From Methanobacteriaceae archaeon (GTDB lineage: Archaea > Methanobacteriota > Methanobacteria > Methanobacteriales > Methanobacteriaceae), in assembly GCA_029219465.1 (NCBI GenBank), contig JAQXTL010000014.1, positions 23,443 through 87,442 on the forward strand: a stretch of DNA of 64,000 bases, read 5' to 3'. The position numbers and the translations under genes were made by a program. Shown here piece after piece: positions 36,932 to 45,878 of the stretch. Each line of letters begins with the position of its first letter. The first letter of the stretch is position 1. The notes under the pieces are model-generated. The model worked only from the letters and a program-made list of their open reading frames with translations. It had not been told where the DNA came from and searched no databases.

Positions 36932-37939
36932 ATGAGGCTTGGAAAAACTAATCTTGAAGTAAATAAGAATGGATTTGGTGCTCTTCCTATTCAAAGAAGA
37001 AACGAAAAGGATTCTGTTGAAATACTTAAAAATGCATATGACAACGGAATAGACTTTTATGATACTGCACGCTTTTACACTGATAGTGAAGAAAAAATGG
37101 GATTGGCTTTTGAAGATGTTCGTGAAAACATTTATATCGCTACAAAAACCGCAGCAGAAGATGTTGAAGGATTCTGGAAGGATTTGGAAACTTCACTTAA
37201 AAATCTAAAAACAGATTATGTTGATTTATATCAGTTTCATAATCTCTCATTTTGCCCAAAAGAAGATGATGAATTATACAAAGCAATGATTGAAGCAAAA
37301 AATCAGGGTAAAATTAAACATATTGGAATTACTACACACAAAATATCTCATGCTCATGAAGCTTTGGACAGCGGACTTTATGAAACATTACAATATCCAT
37401 TTTCCTATTTAAGTGGAAATGAAGAATTGGAACTTGTTGAAAAATGCAGACAACTTGATGTTGGTTTTATTGCAATGAAAGCAATGGGTGGGGGATTAAT
37501 TAAAAACTCAAAAGCCAGTTTTGCCTACATTAATCAATTTGAAAATGTTTTGCCAATATGGGGAATTCAAAAAATAGAAGAACTTGACGAATTCTTATCA
37601 TATGATGAAAACACTGTTTTAACAAGTGATTTAGAAAAAGACATTGAAAATGACAGAAAAGAACTTGGAGTTAACTTTTGTAGAGGCTGTGCATACTGTA
37701 TGCCTTGTCCTGAAGAAATAAACATCAGTTTATGTGCTAGAATGTCTCTTTGGGTTAGACGTTTTCCTTCAGAGCCTTATTTAACAAAAGACTATCAGGA
37801 AATGATGGAAAAAATAAATCAGTGCAGCGAATGTTATGAGTGTGTTGATAAATGTCCGTATGAATTGGATATTCCTAAGCTTATGCGTGAAAACTATGAA
37901 GATTATCAAAATATTTTAAATAAAAAAACAAAGGTGTAA
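36932..37939 (+). CDS. Aldo/keto reductase with C-terminal 4Fe-4S domain
   Basis: About 335 residues. The N-terminal three quarters is an aldo/keto reductase barrel: MRLGKTNLEVNKNGFGALP start, DTARFY with catalytic Asp/Tyr, KTAAED with catalytic Lys, YQFHNL with catalytic His region. The C-terminal part adds two cysteine clusters, CRGCAYCMPCP and CSECYECVDKCP, the layout of a two-cluster ferredoxin-like domain, so electrons probably pass through Fe-S centres. The substrate is unknown. ATG 36932 begins the usual AKR N-terminus and has GTGAT upstream; the GTG at 36923 is less likely. A methyltransferase gene follows after 2 bp. Confidence 0.88.
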   Translation: MRLGKTNLEVNKNGFGALPIQRRNEKDSVEILKNAYDNGIDFYDTARFYTDSEEKMGLAFEDVRENIYIATKTAAEDVEGFWKDLETSLKNLKTDYVDLYQFHNLSFCPKEDDELYKAMIEAKNQGKIKHIGITTHKISHAHEALDSGLYETLQYPFSYLSGNEELELVEKCRQLDVGFIAMKAMGGGLIKNSKASFAYINQFENVLPIWGIQKIEELDEFLSYDENTVLTSDLEKDIENDRKELGVNFCRGCAYCMPCPEEINISLCARMSLWVRRFPSEPYLTKDYQEMMEKINQCSECYECVDKCPYELDIPKLMRENYEDYQNILNKKTKV

Positions 37940-37941
37940 GT

Positions 37942-38754
37942 ATGAAACAATGTATTACTAATCCAAATGAAGTTGATTGGGTTAATTTCTGGGCTGAGCG
38001 CTTAGAAAACAAAATTGATAAAAACTGGGATGAAGCAGCACCTGGATTTTATAAAAGAACAAGAAAAGAGGATTATCAAACTGCATTATTTGATAAATTA
38101 ATTCTTGATGAAAATGATGTTGTTTTGGATGTTGGATGTGGTGAAGGATCAATTACAATTCCAATAGCTAAACAGGTTAAAAAAGTAATTGGAGTAGATT
38201 CTTCTCCTAAAATGCTGGAATATCTTGAAAAAAGAGCTAAAGACAATGATGTGGATAATATTGAAACCATCTTAAAACCGATTGAAGATATTACTTATGA
38301 TGAAATCGGAGATGTTGATGTAGTTGTATGCTCAAGATCACTTAACGGTATTGTTCCTATTGATAAAACATTATTAGAGCTTGATAAAATTGCAAATAAA
38401 TATGTTTTTATCACTATTTTTGGGCCTGAAAACAAAAAACTTGAAAAGGACTTTGAAAAGGAAATCGGAATTAAAACAGAAGATTTCCCGGACTATGATT
38501 ACTTCTTTAATATATTGTTTAACCTTGGAATCTATGCTAATGTTGAGAGATTTGACTTAAACAACTATAAAAAATACAACAGTATAGATGAAGCAATGGA
38601 TAATGGTAAATTCAGAATTGAATTGTATGATGATGGTCAAAAAGACCTTTTAAGAAAGTATTTACAAAAAGCCCTAACCTATGATGAGGAGTCTAAAAAA
38701 TATTATAATGTCAAGGATAAGGCAGACTGGATTTTAATCTGGTGGAAAAAATAG
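37942..38754 (+). CDS. Class I SAM-dependent methyltransferase
   Basis: A 270-residue methyltransferase with motif I VVLDVGCGEGSITIPIA (about 54-70), the ribose-binding VIGVDSSPKMLEYL, and DVVVCSRSLNGI. The N-terminal 45 residues, with VNFWAERLENKI, look like a substrate-binding cap. It is encoded 2 bp after the Fe-S aldo/keto reductase with AAGGTG as ribosome binding site, so the two likely act in one pathway, of unknown product. Confidence 0.83.
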   Translation: MKQCITNPNEVDWVNFWAERLENKIDKNWDEAAPGFYKRTRKEDYQTALFDKLILDENDVVLDVGCGEGSITIPIAKQVKKVIGVDSSPKMLEYLEKRAKDNDVDNIETILKPIEDITYDEIGDVDVVVCSRSLNGIVPIDKTLLELDKIANKYVFITIFGPENKKLEKDFEKEIGIKTEDFPDYDYFFNILFNLGIYANVERFDLNNYKKYNSIDEAMDNGKFRIELYDDGQKDLLRKYLQKALTYDEESKKYYNVKDKADWILIWWKK

Positions 38755-38763
38755 CTAATAAGA

Positions 38764-38785
38764 GTATTGGATAAAAATCCAATAC
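38764..38785. terminator. hairpin between converging genes
   Basis: GTATTGGAT (38764-38772), loop AAAA, ATCCAATAC (38777-38785): a perfect 9-bp stem between the methyltransferase and the cupin gene, usable by both strands though the T tract is weak. Confidence 0.65.
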
Positions 38786-38794
38786 CTTATGTGT

Positions 38795-39124
38795 TTAATT
38801 TGATTTTATCATTGTTAAAATCATTTTGTATGGGCAGTTTACTGCCTGAAGTGCGTGTGGTTCATCTGCAGGCATGATAATCATTTCACCTGCTTTGACA
38901 GTATGTTTTACACCGGAAATTGTAATTTCAGCTTCCCCGTCAATAATTTGAACCATTGCATCAAAAGGAGCAGAATGTTCAGATAAGCCTTGACCTTTGT
39001 CAAAAGCAAAAACTGTAACAGTTCCTAACTCTTTTTTAATAATTTCTTTACTTACTACACTATCTTTTTGATAGTCAATTAAGGATTGTGTTTTTAATGC
39101 TTTGGATTTTATATCCTCGCTCAT
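38795..39124 (-). CDS. Small cupin-domain protein
   Basis: A 109-residue single-domain cupin. The barrel motifs are visible: G-x-x-x-x-x-H in KGQGLSEHSAPFDAMV and IIMPADEPHALQAV, with His and Glu residues able to bind one metal. Such proteins act as dioxygenases, isomerases or sensors; the job here is unknown. It starts 3 bp after the hcp stop with GGGAG overlapping the hcp end, so it is in the hcp operon and may serve in the same stress response. Confidence 0.87.
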   Translation of the reverse strand: MSEDIKSKALKTQSLIDYQKDSVVSKEIIKKELGTVTVFAFDKGQGLSEHSAPFDAMVQIIDGEAEITISGVKHTVKAGEMIIMPADEPHALQAVNCPYKMILTMIKSN

Positions 39125-39127
39125 GAT

Positions 39128-40435
39128 TTATTCTCCCATAATTTTTTTAATATCTACAAGTGCATTTCCTGATGTAGGAGTTAAGTTGTAGTTTTCAACT
39201 AATACGTTTAAGATGTCTTCGTTACACCATGCAGGAAGAACTGGTCCAATCCACATGTCGGTTTTTCCAAGATAGAGTAATGCCCAAAGTACTGCAGCTG
39301 CTTTTTGTTCCATCCAACTTAAAACGATTGTTAATGGTAATTCGTTTAATTCCATGTCGAATAATTCACATAAAGCTAATGCAATGTCTACTGCAACAAT
39401 GGTATCGTTACATTGACCTAAATCTAATAATCTTGGAATTCCTTCAATGTCTCCTAAGTCAAGGTCGTTGAATTTGAATTTTCCACATGCTAAGGTTAAG
39501 ATAACGGTATCTTCTGGTAAGTTTTGTACAAATTCTCTGTAGTAGTTGTTTTGTTTGGATGCTTTGTCACATCCTCCAACAACGAAGAATCTGCTGATTT
39601 TACCTTCAAGTACAAGTTTTTTGATTGCATCTGCATGTTCAATAACTGCTCCTGCACTCCAACCGGTAGTAACAGTGGTTAATTCTTCTGCTTCAAGTGA
39701 TCCAAGAGATTTAGCACATTCGATTACTTCACTAAAGTCGTAGTTTTCAATGGTTTTTACATCTTCAAGTTTAGCTACGTCCATAGTGAACATTCTTTGT
39801 TTGTAGTCTTCATGAGCTGGTAATACACAGTTACTGGTTCCAACAATAGCTGCATTGTATTTTTTAAAGATAGCTCTTTGATCGTGCCATGCACCACCTA
39901 ACTGACCTGCCAAGTTTTCATACTTGTTAAGTCCAGGATATCCGTGTGCTGGTAACATTTCAGAGTGGGTGTAGACTTTAATGTCAGTTCCTTCTACCTG
40001 TTTTAATAACTCTTCAAGAGCTTTTAAGTCGTGACCGGTTACAATAATTGCTGGTCCTTCTTGTGCACCTACTTTTACTTCAACCGGTTGTGGTTCGCCG
40101 TAAGCTTCAATGTGCGCATCTTTGAGTAATCTCATTACATCAACACTTACTTTTCCAGCTTCAAGAGCTAAGCCAACTAAATCCTGTGCATCGAAGTTAA
40201 CATTGGTAAGTGTGGTGTACAAACCTTTGGTTAAAAATGCGTCTATTTCAGGGTCTTTTTTACCTAAAACATTTGCATTGTAGTTGTATGCACTAATTCC
40301 TTTTAAGGTGAAGATAAGATTGTCCTGTAATCTTGCAACGGTTGCATTTTTACCGCAAACTCCACTTACAGTACATCCTGTGCCTTTAGCAGTCTGGGAA
40401 CATTGGTAACAAAACATATCTAAATCATTTGCCAT
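39128..40435 (-). CDS. hcp: Hybrid cluster protein (hydroxylamine reductase), short class
   Basis: Hcp reduces hydroxylamine in vitro and is linked to nitric oxide and oxidative stress handling. The N-terminal cluster ligands are Cys9, Cys12, Cys21 and Cys27, a C-x2-C-x8-C-x5-C pattern. Further conserved cysteines for the hybrid Fe-S-O cluster occur in [17 protein letters not shown] and TLACGKFKF. At 435 residues it lacks about 100 residues of the helical segment of longer bacterial enzymes, as in the archaeal class. A strong TATA (TTATATATAA on the minus strand near 40480) and GAGG precede the ATG. Divergent from a TrmB-family regulator. Confidence 0.95.
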   Translation of the reverse strand: MANDLDMFCYQCSQTAKGTGCTVSGVCGKNATVARLQDNLIFTLKGISAYNYNANVLGKKDPEIDAFLTKGLYTTLTNVNFDAQDLVGLALEAGKVSVDVMRLLKDAHIEAYGEPQPVEVKVGAQEGPAIIVTGHDLKALEELLKQVEGTDIKVYTHSEMLPAHGYPGLNKYENLAGQLGGAWHDQRAIFKKYNAAIVGTSNCVLPAHEDYKQRMFTMDVAKLEDVKTIENYDFSEVIECAKSLGSLEAEELTTVTTGWSAGAVIEHADAIKKLVLEGKISRFFVVGGCDKASKQNNYYREFVQNLPEDTVILTLACGKFKFNDLDLGDIEGIPRLLDLGQCNDTIVAVDIALALCELFDMELNELPLTIVLSWMEQKAAAVLWALLYLGKTDMWIGPVLPAWCNEDILNVLVENYNLTPTSGNALVDIKKIMGE

Positions 40436-40556
40436 AATAATTACCTCTTTTTTTGTTCGTTATTTATATAATAGAATTGGATTATATATAAGTATATTGT
40501 TACTTTTTAAGTAGTAATAGTAAGCATTAAATACAGTTTTTAACAAACTTGTATGT
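40436..40556. promoter_or_regulatory. divergent hcp / trmB promoter region
   Basis: Contains the minus-strand TATA for hcp (around 40476-40490) and a + strand ATTAAATACA near 40527 for the regulator. The regulator's ATG lies about 25 bp from its TATA, so it is probably leaderless. An imperfect inverted repeat TTACTTTTTAAGTAGTAA (about 40500-40517) sits between them and is a candidate operator. Confidence 0.5.
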
Positions 40557-41330
40557 ATGAATGTAGCTGTACTTAAGAAGTTAGGCCTAACTATGTATGA
40601 GGCTCAAGCATATGTAACACTCACTTCATTAATCTCATCAACTGCAACAGAAATATCTGAAAAATCAGGCATTCCTCGCAGTAAAATATATGAGGTTTTG
40701 AAGGGTCTTGTCCAAAAGGAATATGTTGATGTTGAAGACGGAAGACCATTGACTTATAATGTAAGATCACCTGTTGAAGTTTTAAGCGGTGAAAAAACAA
40801 GATTAAATGAACAGATTGATGATACAATTTCAAGTCTCACATATGTTTATGAAAATGGAATGTCTCAGGTTCAAGCACCAATCTGGAGAATTTATGGTGT
40901 TGAGAGAATTATCAGCCGAGAAATCGAAATCATTGAAAGAGCACGCACATCTATAAACATGAGAATTGGTTTTTTACTTGAAGGTGAGGGTGAAGCACTT
41001 GTCAGGGCATTTAGAAAAAGAAGAAACTTTAAGATAAATATTCTTGCATCACCGACATGTTATATCAATGATGAACCCTTTGATATTGTTGGATTTTTTG
41101 AGGAAAATGGAATTGAAGTTTACAAAGCAGATATTCCATTTGCAAAGGTTTTAATTTCTGATTCAAAGGAAATGATGCATATTTATGCAAAGTTTAGTGA
41201 AGATAAAAGAACTGTAATTCCCGAATCTACAATAGGTATTCTAAATAAATACGAAGACATTGCAAAAAACTATGATGAGCGGTTTATGAATCAGTTGAAT
41301 AAAATTCAAAATAAAAATGGAAATAAATAA
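40557..41330 (+). CDS. TrmB-family transcriptional regulator
   Basis: A 257-residue archaeal regulator. Residues about 10-62 form the winged helix (EAQAYVTLTSLISSTATEIS and IPRSKIYEVLKGLVQKEYV), followed by a coiled-coil (EQIDDTISSLTYVYENG) and a C-terminal domain related to the PLD-like half of TrmB that binds ligands. The long sugar-binding domain of Thermococcus TrmB is absent. Its head-to-head position with hcp suggests it controls hcp and the cupin, perhaps also itself. The ligand is not evident. Confidence 0.87.
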   Translation: MNVAVLKKLGLTMYEAQAYVTLTSLISSTATEISEKSGIPRSKIYEVLKGLVQKEYVDVEDGRPLTYNVRSPVEVLSGEKTRLNEQIDDTISSLTYVYENGMSQVQAPIWRIYGVERIISREIEIIERARTSINMRIGFLLEGEGEALVRAFRKRRNFKINILASPTCYINDEPFDIVGFFEENGIEVYKADIPFAKVLISDSKEMMHIYAKFSEDKRTVIPESTIGILNKYEDIAKNYDERFMNQLNKIQNKNGNK

Positions 41331-41430
41331 TTATTATATTGGGGAAATATTTATATACTGGTTGTTTTAATTTAATATATAGTTATATAAAATTATAACA
41401 ATTGTGATAAAATTAATTATGGTGAAATTA

Positions 41431-42402
41431 ATGAATAAAAAAATTACATTCGTTTTAGTTTTAGCACTTGCAGCATGTTTGATGGTTGGTGCTGTCAGTG
41501 CAGGATTCTTTGATTTCTTAGGAGGGGAGGGTGACTCTGTAAAAATAGGTTACTTACCTTCCGACCACGATGCAGCACTTTTTGTTGCTGATGCCAAAGG
41601 TATGTTTAAAGACAACAACATCACTGTTGAACTTGTACAATTCAACAATGGTGGTGACTTAATGACTGCTATGGCAAGTGGAGAAGTCGATGTAGGTTAT
41701 CTTGGTATTACTCCAGTATTATCTTCAGTAGCAAAAGGAGTTCCTGTTAAAATAGTTTCTTCTGCTCAAACTGAAGGTTCAGGTATTGTTGTAACTAAAG
41801 ACTCTGGAATTAAAACTCCTGCAGATTTAAAAGGAAAATCTATTGCAACTCCTGGTGAAGCATCTATTCAACATGCTTTACTTGTTTACTACTTAAATCA
41901 GACTGGTTTAACTGTTGATGATTTAAATGTATCTGCAATGAAAGTTCCTTCAATGAATGATGCTTTAAAAACAGGTCAAATTGATGGTATTGTTACCTAT
42001 CAGCCTTATGTATCCATTGCTGCAAACCAAAGCAATTCCGAAATTTTAGCTAACTCAACTGAAATATTGCCAAAACACCCTTGCTGTGTTGTTGCTGCTT
42101 CAGACAATTTCATTAAAGATCATGAAGCTGAATTAAAAATTATTGTTAAAGTTCATGAAAATGCAACTAAATTCATCAATAAAAATATTGAATCTGGCGA
42201 TGTTGATAAAATCGTAAAACTCTTACCTGAAGATATTGTTTCTGATGCTAATCTTGAAGCAGATTCTTTAATCAGTTTCCCATTTATCTATGGTATTGAT
42301 GATGGCTTTAAATCAGATGTTGATGCTTTCCAACAACTTGAAGTAAGTATTGGTCTTTTAAACAGTACAATTCCTCAAGACAAATTATACTGGCAAGCAT
42401 AG
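41431..42402 (+). CDS. ABC-type substrate-binding protein, NMT1/SsuA-like
   Basis: Extracellular solute-binding protein of 323 residues. From ATG 41431, with GGTGA at 41421-41425, it begins with a signal peptide (KKITFVLVLALAACLMVGA, cleavage after VSA). The mature protein has the family pattern KIGYLPSDHDAALFVA, ASGEVDVGYLGITPVL, VVTKDSG and TYQPYVSIA, as in binding proteins for nitrate, sulfonates, bicarbonate or thiamin precursors. No permease or ATPase gene adjoins it, so its transporter lies elsewhere or is lost. It follows the TrmB gene on the same strand; a terminator ends it. Confidence 0.87.
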   Translation: MNKKITFVLVLALAACLMVGAVSAGFFDFLGGEGDSVKIGYLPSDHDAALFVADAKGMFKDNNITVELVQFNNGGDLMTAMASGEVDVGYLGITPVLSSVAKGVPVKIVSSAQTEGSGIVVTKDSGIKTPADLKGKSIATPGEASIQHALLVYYLNQTGLTVDDLNVSAMKVPSMNDALKTGQIDGIVTYQPYVSIAANQSNSEILANSTEILPKHPCCVVAASDNFIKDHEAELKIIVKVHENATKFINKNIESGDVDKIVKLLPEDIVSDANLEADSLISFPFIYGIDDGFKSDVDAFQQLEVSIGLLNSTIPQDKLYWQA

Positions 42403-42426
42403 TTAATTAAACTATGCTTTTTTTTA
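42397..42426 (+). terminator. terminator after the binding-protein gene
   Basis: GCATAGTT (42397-42404), loop AATTA, AACTATGC (42410-42417), then eight or more T residues. The stop codon lies in the stem. It also overlaps the end of the converging DUF447 gene. Confidence 0.8.
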
Positions 42427-43047
42427 ATTTTTTTCGTATTCTATTTTTAGCTTTTCAATAGCTTTTTTTGTTTTTTCGTCTGAAACCTTGTTAATGACTC
42501 TTTGATTTTCAATTAATCTGTCCATATAAACTTTTCTTTCATCTTCGCCGACCATTTTGTATCTTGAAAAATTAACAAGAGATTCAATAAGTGCAGGCAT
42601 GCCTCTGTTAAATGGAGATGCCTTTTTGTCGTTTATGGCTACTTTTCTTATTTTTCCAACAATTGAATAGATGTTATTGTCACCCTGAATTGGGAAATTT
42701 TCAGGAGTCTTAATCTCTATCTCATCAACATCCACAATAATGAAAGCTGGGGTGTTTTTAATGATAGCTATGTCATCATCGTCAGTATAATATTCATCGT
42801 CTAAACAATCTAGTGTAGAGTATGTGAAAACTAATGGATTTTGTGTAATGTTAACTACATATTCATTAGTATCAAGTATGTTTTTTAATGTTTTTGACCC
42901 TTCAAAGATGCTGCAGTATACTTTATCTCCACCTAAATACTGAAATCCAAATGCTCCGGCATTTTTTTTACCGTTTTTATCAATTGTGGTGGTGATGCAT
43001 TCATAATGAATGTTTTTTTCAATTCCAATTTCGGATAAGTCATTCAT
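42424..43047 (-). CDS. DUF447 family flavin-reductase-like protein
   Basis: A 207-residue member of the methanogen family DUF447, whose fold resembles FMN-binding split-barrel flavin reductases. Visible elements are the N-terminal barrel (YECITTTIDKNGKKNAGAFGFQYLGG), IVGKIRKVAIND, and a C-terminal helical extension ending in a Lys-rich helix (KKAIEKLKIEYEKN). Activity not established. Start overlaps the end of the upstream 124-residue gene by four bases (ATGA), so the two are translationally coupled. Confidence 0.83.
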   Translation of the reverse strand: MNDLSEIGIEKNIHYECITTTIDKNGKKNAGAFGFQYLGGDKVYCSIFEGSKTLKNILDTNEYVVNITQNPLVFTYSTLDCLDDEYYTDDDDIAIIKNTPAFIIVDVDEIEIKTPENFPIQGDNNIYSIVGKIRKVAINDKKASPFNRGMPALIESLVNFSRYKMVGEDERKVYMDRLIENQRVINKVSDEKTKKAIEKLKIEYEKN

Positions 43048-43418
43048 TTAAATGCACCTCTTTTTTCAAAGTATTCATTTCCTGTTTTTATAAGTCCAAC
43101 AAAAACATCACACAAATCATTTAATGAATTTTTAAGGTTTTCATCATTACTTGTTTGTATTGCCTGGTCGATGTTTTTGGTATATTCCGGAAACATTACC
43201 ATTCCATTTTCAAAAAACGGATCATATTCGTTAATGTTAATTTCTTCTTTGGATAAATCATCAACTATTTCTTCGTGTAATTGCTTTAAATCATTGCGAC
43301 AGTTATTAATGTCAGCTATTATTTCATCTGTAGGGTTGTTATCTGCAATTTTTTGAAAAATAGTGTTGATTTGAATCATACAAAGAGTATATAATTCTAA
43401 GTTAATTTCACCATCCAT
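43044..43418 (-). CDS. Hypothetical acidic helical protein
   Basis: A 124-residue protein I do not recognise. It is acidic and predicted mostly helical (LELYTLCMIQINTIFQKIAD, then CRNDLKQLHEEIVDDLSKEE), with no signal peptide or membrane segment. It overlaps the DUF447 gene by four bases and precedes it in the same operon, suggesting joint function. The upstream gap of 68 bp to the acyl-CoA synthetase stop holds its own ribosome binding site. Confidence 0.7.
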   Translation of the reverse strand: MDGEINLELYTLCMIQINTIFQKIADNNPTDEIIADINNCRNDLKQLHEEIVDDLSKEEININEYDPFFENGMVMFPEYTKNIDQAIQTSNDENLKNSLNDLCDVFVGLIKTGNEYFEKRGAFK

Positions 43419-43485
43419 AATATCACCTGATTATGAATTAAAGTTTAAAAAAAGAAAAAAAGAGAAAAATTTCTCAAAAGAGAAA

Positions 43486-45582
43486 TTATAATTTGATTTT
43501 AATATCGAGTGCACTGGAACCTTCTTCGTAAACGAAGATTGGGTTGATGTCTAACTCGGATATTTCTGGGAAGTCTAAAGTTAATCTAGCTACTCTTTTA
43601 ATAGCTTCTTTAACTTCTTCGACATCACAAGCAGCTTCTCCTCTGTATCCTTCAAGTAATTTGGATACTTTGGTGCTGTTGATTTGTTCATCAATTTCTT
43701 GTGAGGTCATACCTTTTGCAAGGTTGAATGAAACGTCTTCAATAAGGTTAACGTAGATTCCACCCATACCAAATGCAATCATAGGTCCGAATTGTTGGTC
43801 ACGAATCATACCAACGATTACTTCTTCACCGGAATCCATCATTTTTTGTACTTCTACACCATCAGGGATAATGTCTGGGTGTGCTGCTTTTGCATTTGCG
43901 ATAATTTCTTCGTAGGTTTCTTTAGCTTCTTCTGGGCTGTTGATTCCTACTTTTACACCACCGATATCGGATTTGTGTAAAATTTTATCGGATGCAATTT
44001 TAAGTACAACTGGGAATTCCATTTCTTCTGCAAGATCTGCTGCTTCATCAGCACTGGTAGATAATTTAATAGGTGCTGCGGAAATTCCGTATGCTTCAGC
44101 TACTGCGTATGCTTCACTACCGAGTAAAGTGTCTCTGCCGTCAGCTTTAACTTTGTCAAAGATTGCTTTTACAGCGTCTTTGTCAACGTCACTTACGTTT
44201 TCAACAACATCATCATATACTTTATCTTCGAGTTTAGCATATTGAGTCATTGCTTTAAGAGCAGTTACTGCAGTTTCAGGGAATACATAAGTTGGTACTC
44301 CGTTTTCTCTTAAGAGATTGTTTGCGTTTTCAAAGGATGGACCACCCATGTTTACTACAACAATAGGTTTGTCGAATTCTTTGCTTTCTTCTAAGATTGC
44401 GTTTGCAATTCCATCTGGGTCTGCAGATGCGGTAGGACAAACCATTACGATAATACTGTCAACTTCATCTTGACTTAATACAATTTCTAATGATTCTTTG
44501 TATCTGCTTACAGGAGCGTCTCCTAATACGTCAATAGGGTTTTTTGCACTTCCTTCTTCAGTTACGCATTCTTTTAATTTAGCAGTAGTTTCTTCATCAA
44601 ATTGAACAAGTTTTAATCCTGCTTTTTCCATTGCGTCTACGGTAAGTACTCCTCCACCACCAGCGTTGGTAATGATAGCAACGTTGTCTCCTCTTGGGAG
44701 AGGTGCTTTTGAAAATGCTAAACCTAAGTCGAACAATTCAGCCATGGTTTCAACACGAAGGATTCCGGATTGACGGAATGCAGTATCAAATGCGAGGTCA
44801 CTTCCTGCAAGTGCTCCAGTGTGGGAGGATGCAGCTTCTGCTCCCGCAGAACTTGAACCTGATTTAAGTACAATAATTGGTTTTTTGTGAGCGGTTTCTC
44901 TCATGGTTCTTACAAAGTCTTCATCATCGGAGATGGATTCTAAGTAACAAATAATAACATTGGTTTCGTCATCTTCTGCTAAGTATTGTAAGAGTTCAAT
45001 TTCACTTACTCCTGCTTTGTTACCTAAACTGATAACTTTACTAAATCCAATTCCAGAAGCAATACTCCAGTCGATGATAGCTACCATCATAGCTCCACTT
45101 TGAGAGATGAATGCCATATTTCCTTTAGGTGGCATCATTTGTGAAAATGATCCGTTTAATGGAGTGTGGGAATCTGTAATTCCTAAACTGTTAGGTCCAA
45201 TAATATTTATTCCATATTCTTTACCGAGGGATACTAATTCTTCTTCTAATTTAGCACCTTCTTCACCTACTTCTTTGAAACCAGCAGTAATAACTACCAT
45301 GTTTTCAATACCACATTCACCACATTCTTTAACAGCTGTGTTTACGAATGGGGATGGAATTGTGATAATTGCAAGGTCTACTTTTCCAGGAACATCTTTT
45401 ATATTTTCATATGCTGTTTTACCTAAAATCTCTCCACCTCTTGGGTTTACAGGGTAGATTTCGCCTTCAAATCCATCATTGATCAAATTGTCAACAATGA
45501 TGTATCCAACTTTTCCAGGAGTATTGGATGCACCAATAACTGCCACAGATTCAGGTTTAAACATTTTATTGAGATCTATCAT
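43486..45582 (-). CDS. acd: ADP-forming acetate/acyl-CoA ligase, fused alpha-beta
   Basis: Converts acyl-CoA, ADP and phosphate to the acid, CoA and ATP, or the reverse. The 698-residue chain fuses the CoA-binding alpha part (VAVIGASNTPGKVGY and NIIGPNSLGI) with the ATP-grasp beta part (from about 470, SEAYAVAEAYGISAAPI). The phosphorylated histidine is in SSHTGALAGSD; an additional conserved region is FGMGGIYVNLIEDV. In a hydrogenotrophic methanogen it may recycle acetate or break down branched-chain acyl-CoA. AAGGAGAG precedes the ATG. Confidence 0.92.
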   Translation of the reverse strand: MIDLNKMFKPESVAVIGASNTPGKVGYIIVDNLINDGFEGEIYPVNPRGGEILGKTAYENIKDVPGKVDLAIITIPSPFVNTAVKECGECGIENMVVITAGFKEVGEEGAKLEEELVSLGKEYGINIIGPNSLGITDSHTPLNGSFSQMMPPKGNMAFISQSGAMMVAIIDWSIASGIGFSKVISLGNKAGVSEIELLQYLAEDDETNVIICYLESISDDEDFVRTMRETAHKKPIIVLKSGSSSAGAEAASSHTGALAGSDLAFDTAFRQSGILRVETMAELFDLGLAFSKAPLPRGDNVAIITNAGGGGVLTVDAMEKAGLKLVQFDEETTAKLKECVTEEGSAKNPIDVLGDAPVSRYKESLEIVLSQDEVDSIIVMVCPTASADPDGIANAILEESKEFDKPIVVVNMGGPSFENANNLLRENGVPTYVFPETAVTALKAMTQYAKLEDKVYDDVVENVSDVDKDAVKAIFDKVKADGRDTLLGSEAYAVAEAYGISAAPIKLSTSADEAADLAEEMEFPVVLKIASDKILHKSDIGGVKVGINSPEEAKETYEEIIANAKAAHPDIIPDGVEVQKMMDSGEEVIVGMIRDQQFGPMIAFGMGGIYVNLIEDVSFNLAKGMTSQEIDEQINSTKVSKLLEGYRGEAACDVEEVKEAIKRVARLTLDFPEISELDINPIFVYEEGSSALDIKIKL

Positions 45583-45878
45583 AAGTTTCTCTCCTTATTG
45601 AATTTATCAAATTCGTTATAAAGTATTAATTTATAATAATTTATAATGATAAATTAATTAAAATTTATACTGCTTATGATTTATATCTGTTTCCTTATTT
45701 AAATGTATAGAATTTTTATTGATTTTTTTTGTATTCATGGTATTAATTTTATAAATATGTTACTAATTTGTTAAATTGTCCGTTCATTTTTTTGAGATTA
45801 TTATAAAATGATTTATAAAGTATTTAAATTCATAATAAATATTGTAATATGGAAAAATTACATGGAGGTAATAAAATT
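45583..45878. other. divergent spacer
   Basis: About 300 bp of AT-rich sequence between the acyl-CoA ligase and the surface-protein gene. It must hold both promoters. TGGAGGT at 45863-45869 is the ribosome binding site of the surface-protein frame; no gene or RNA is visible. Confidence 0.5.

Noticed and set aside
39229..39743. + strand frames opposite hcp
   Set aside because: Shadows of the well-supported hcp gene.
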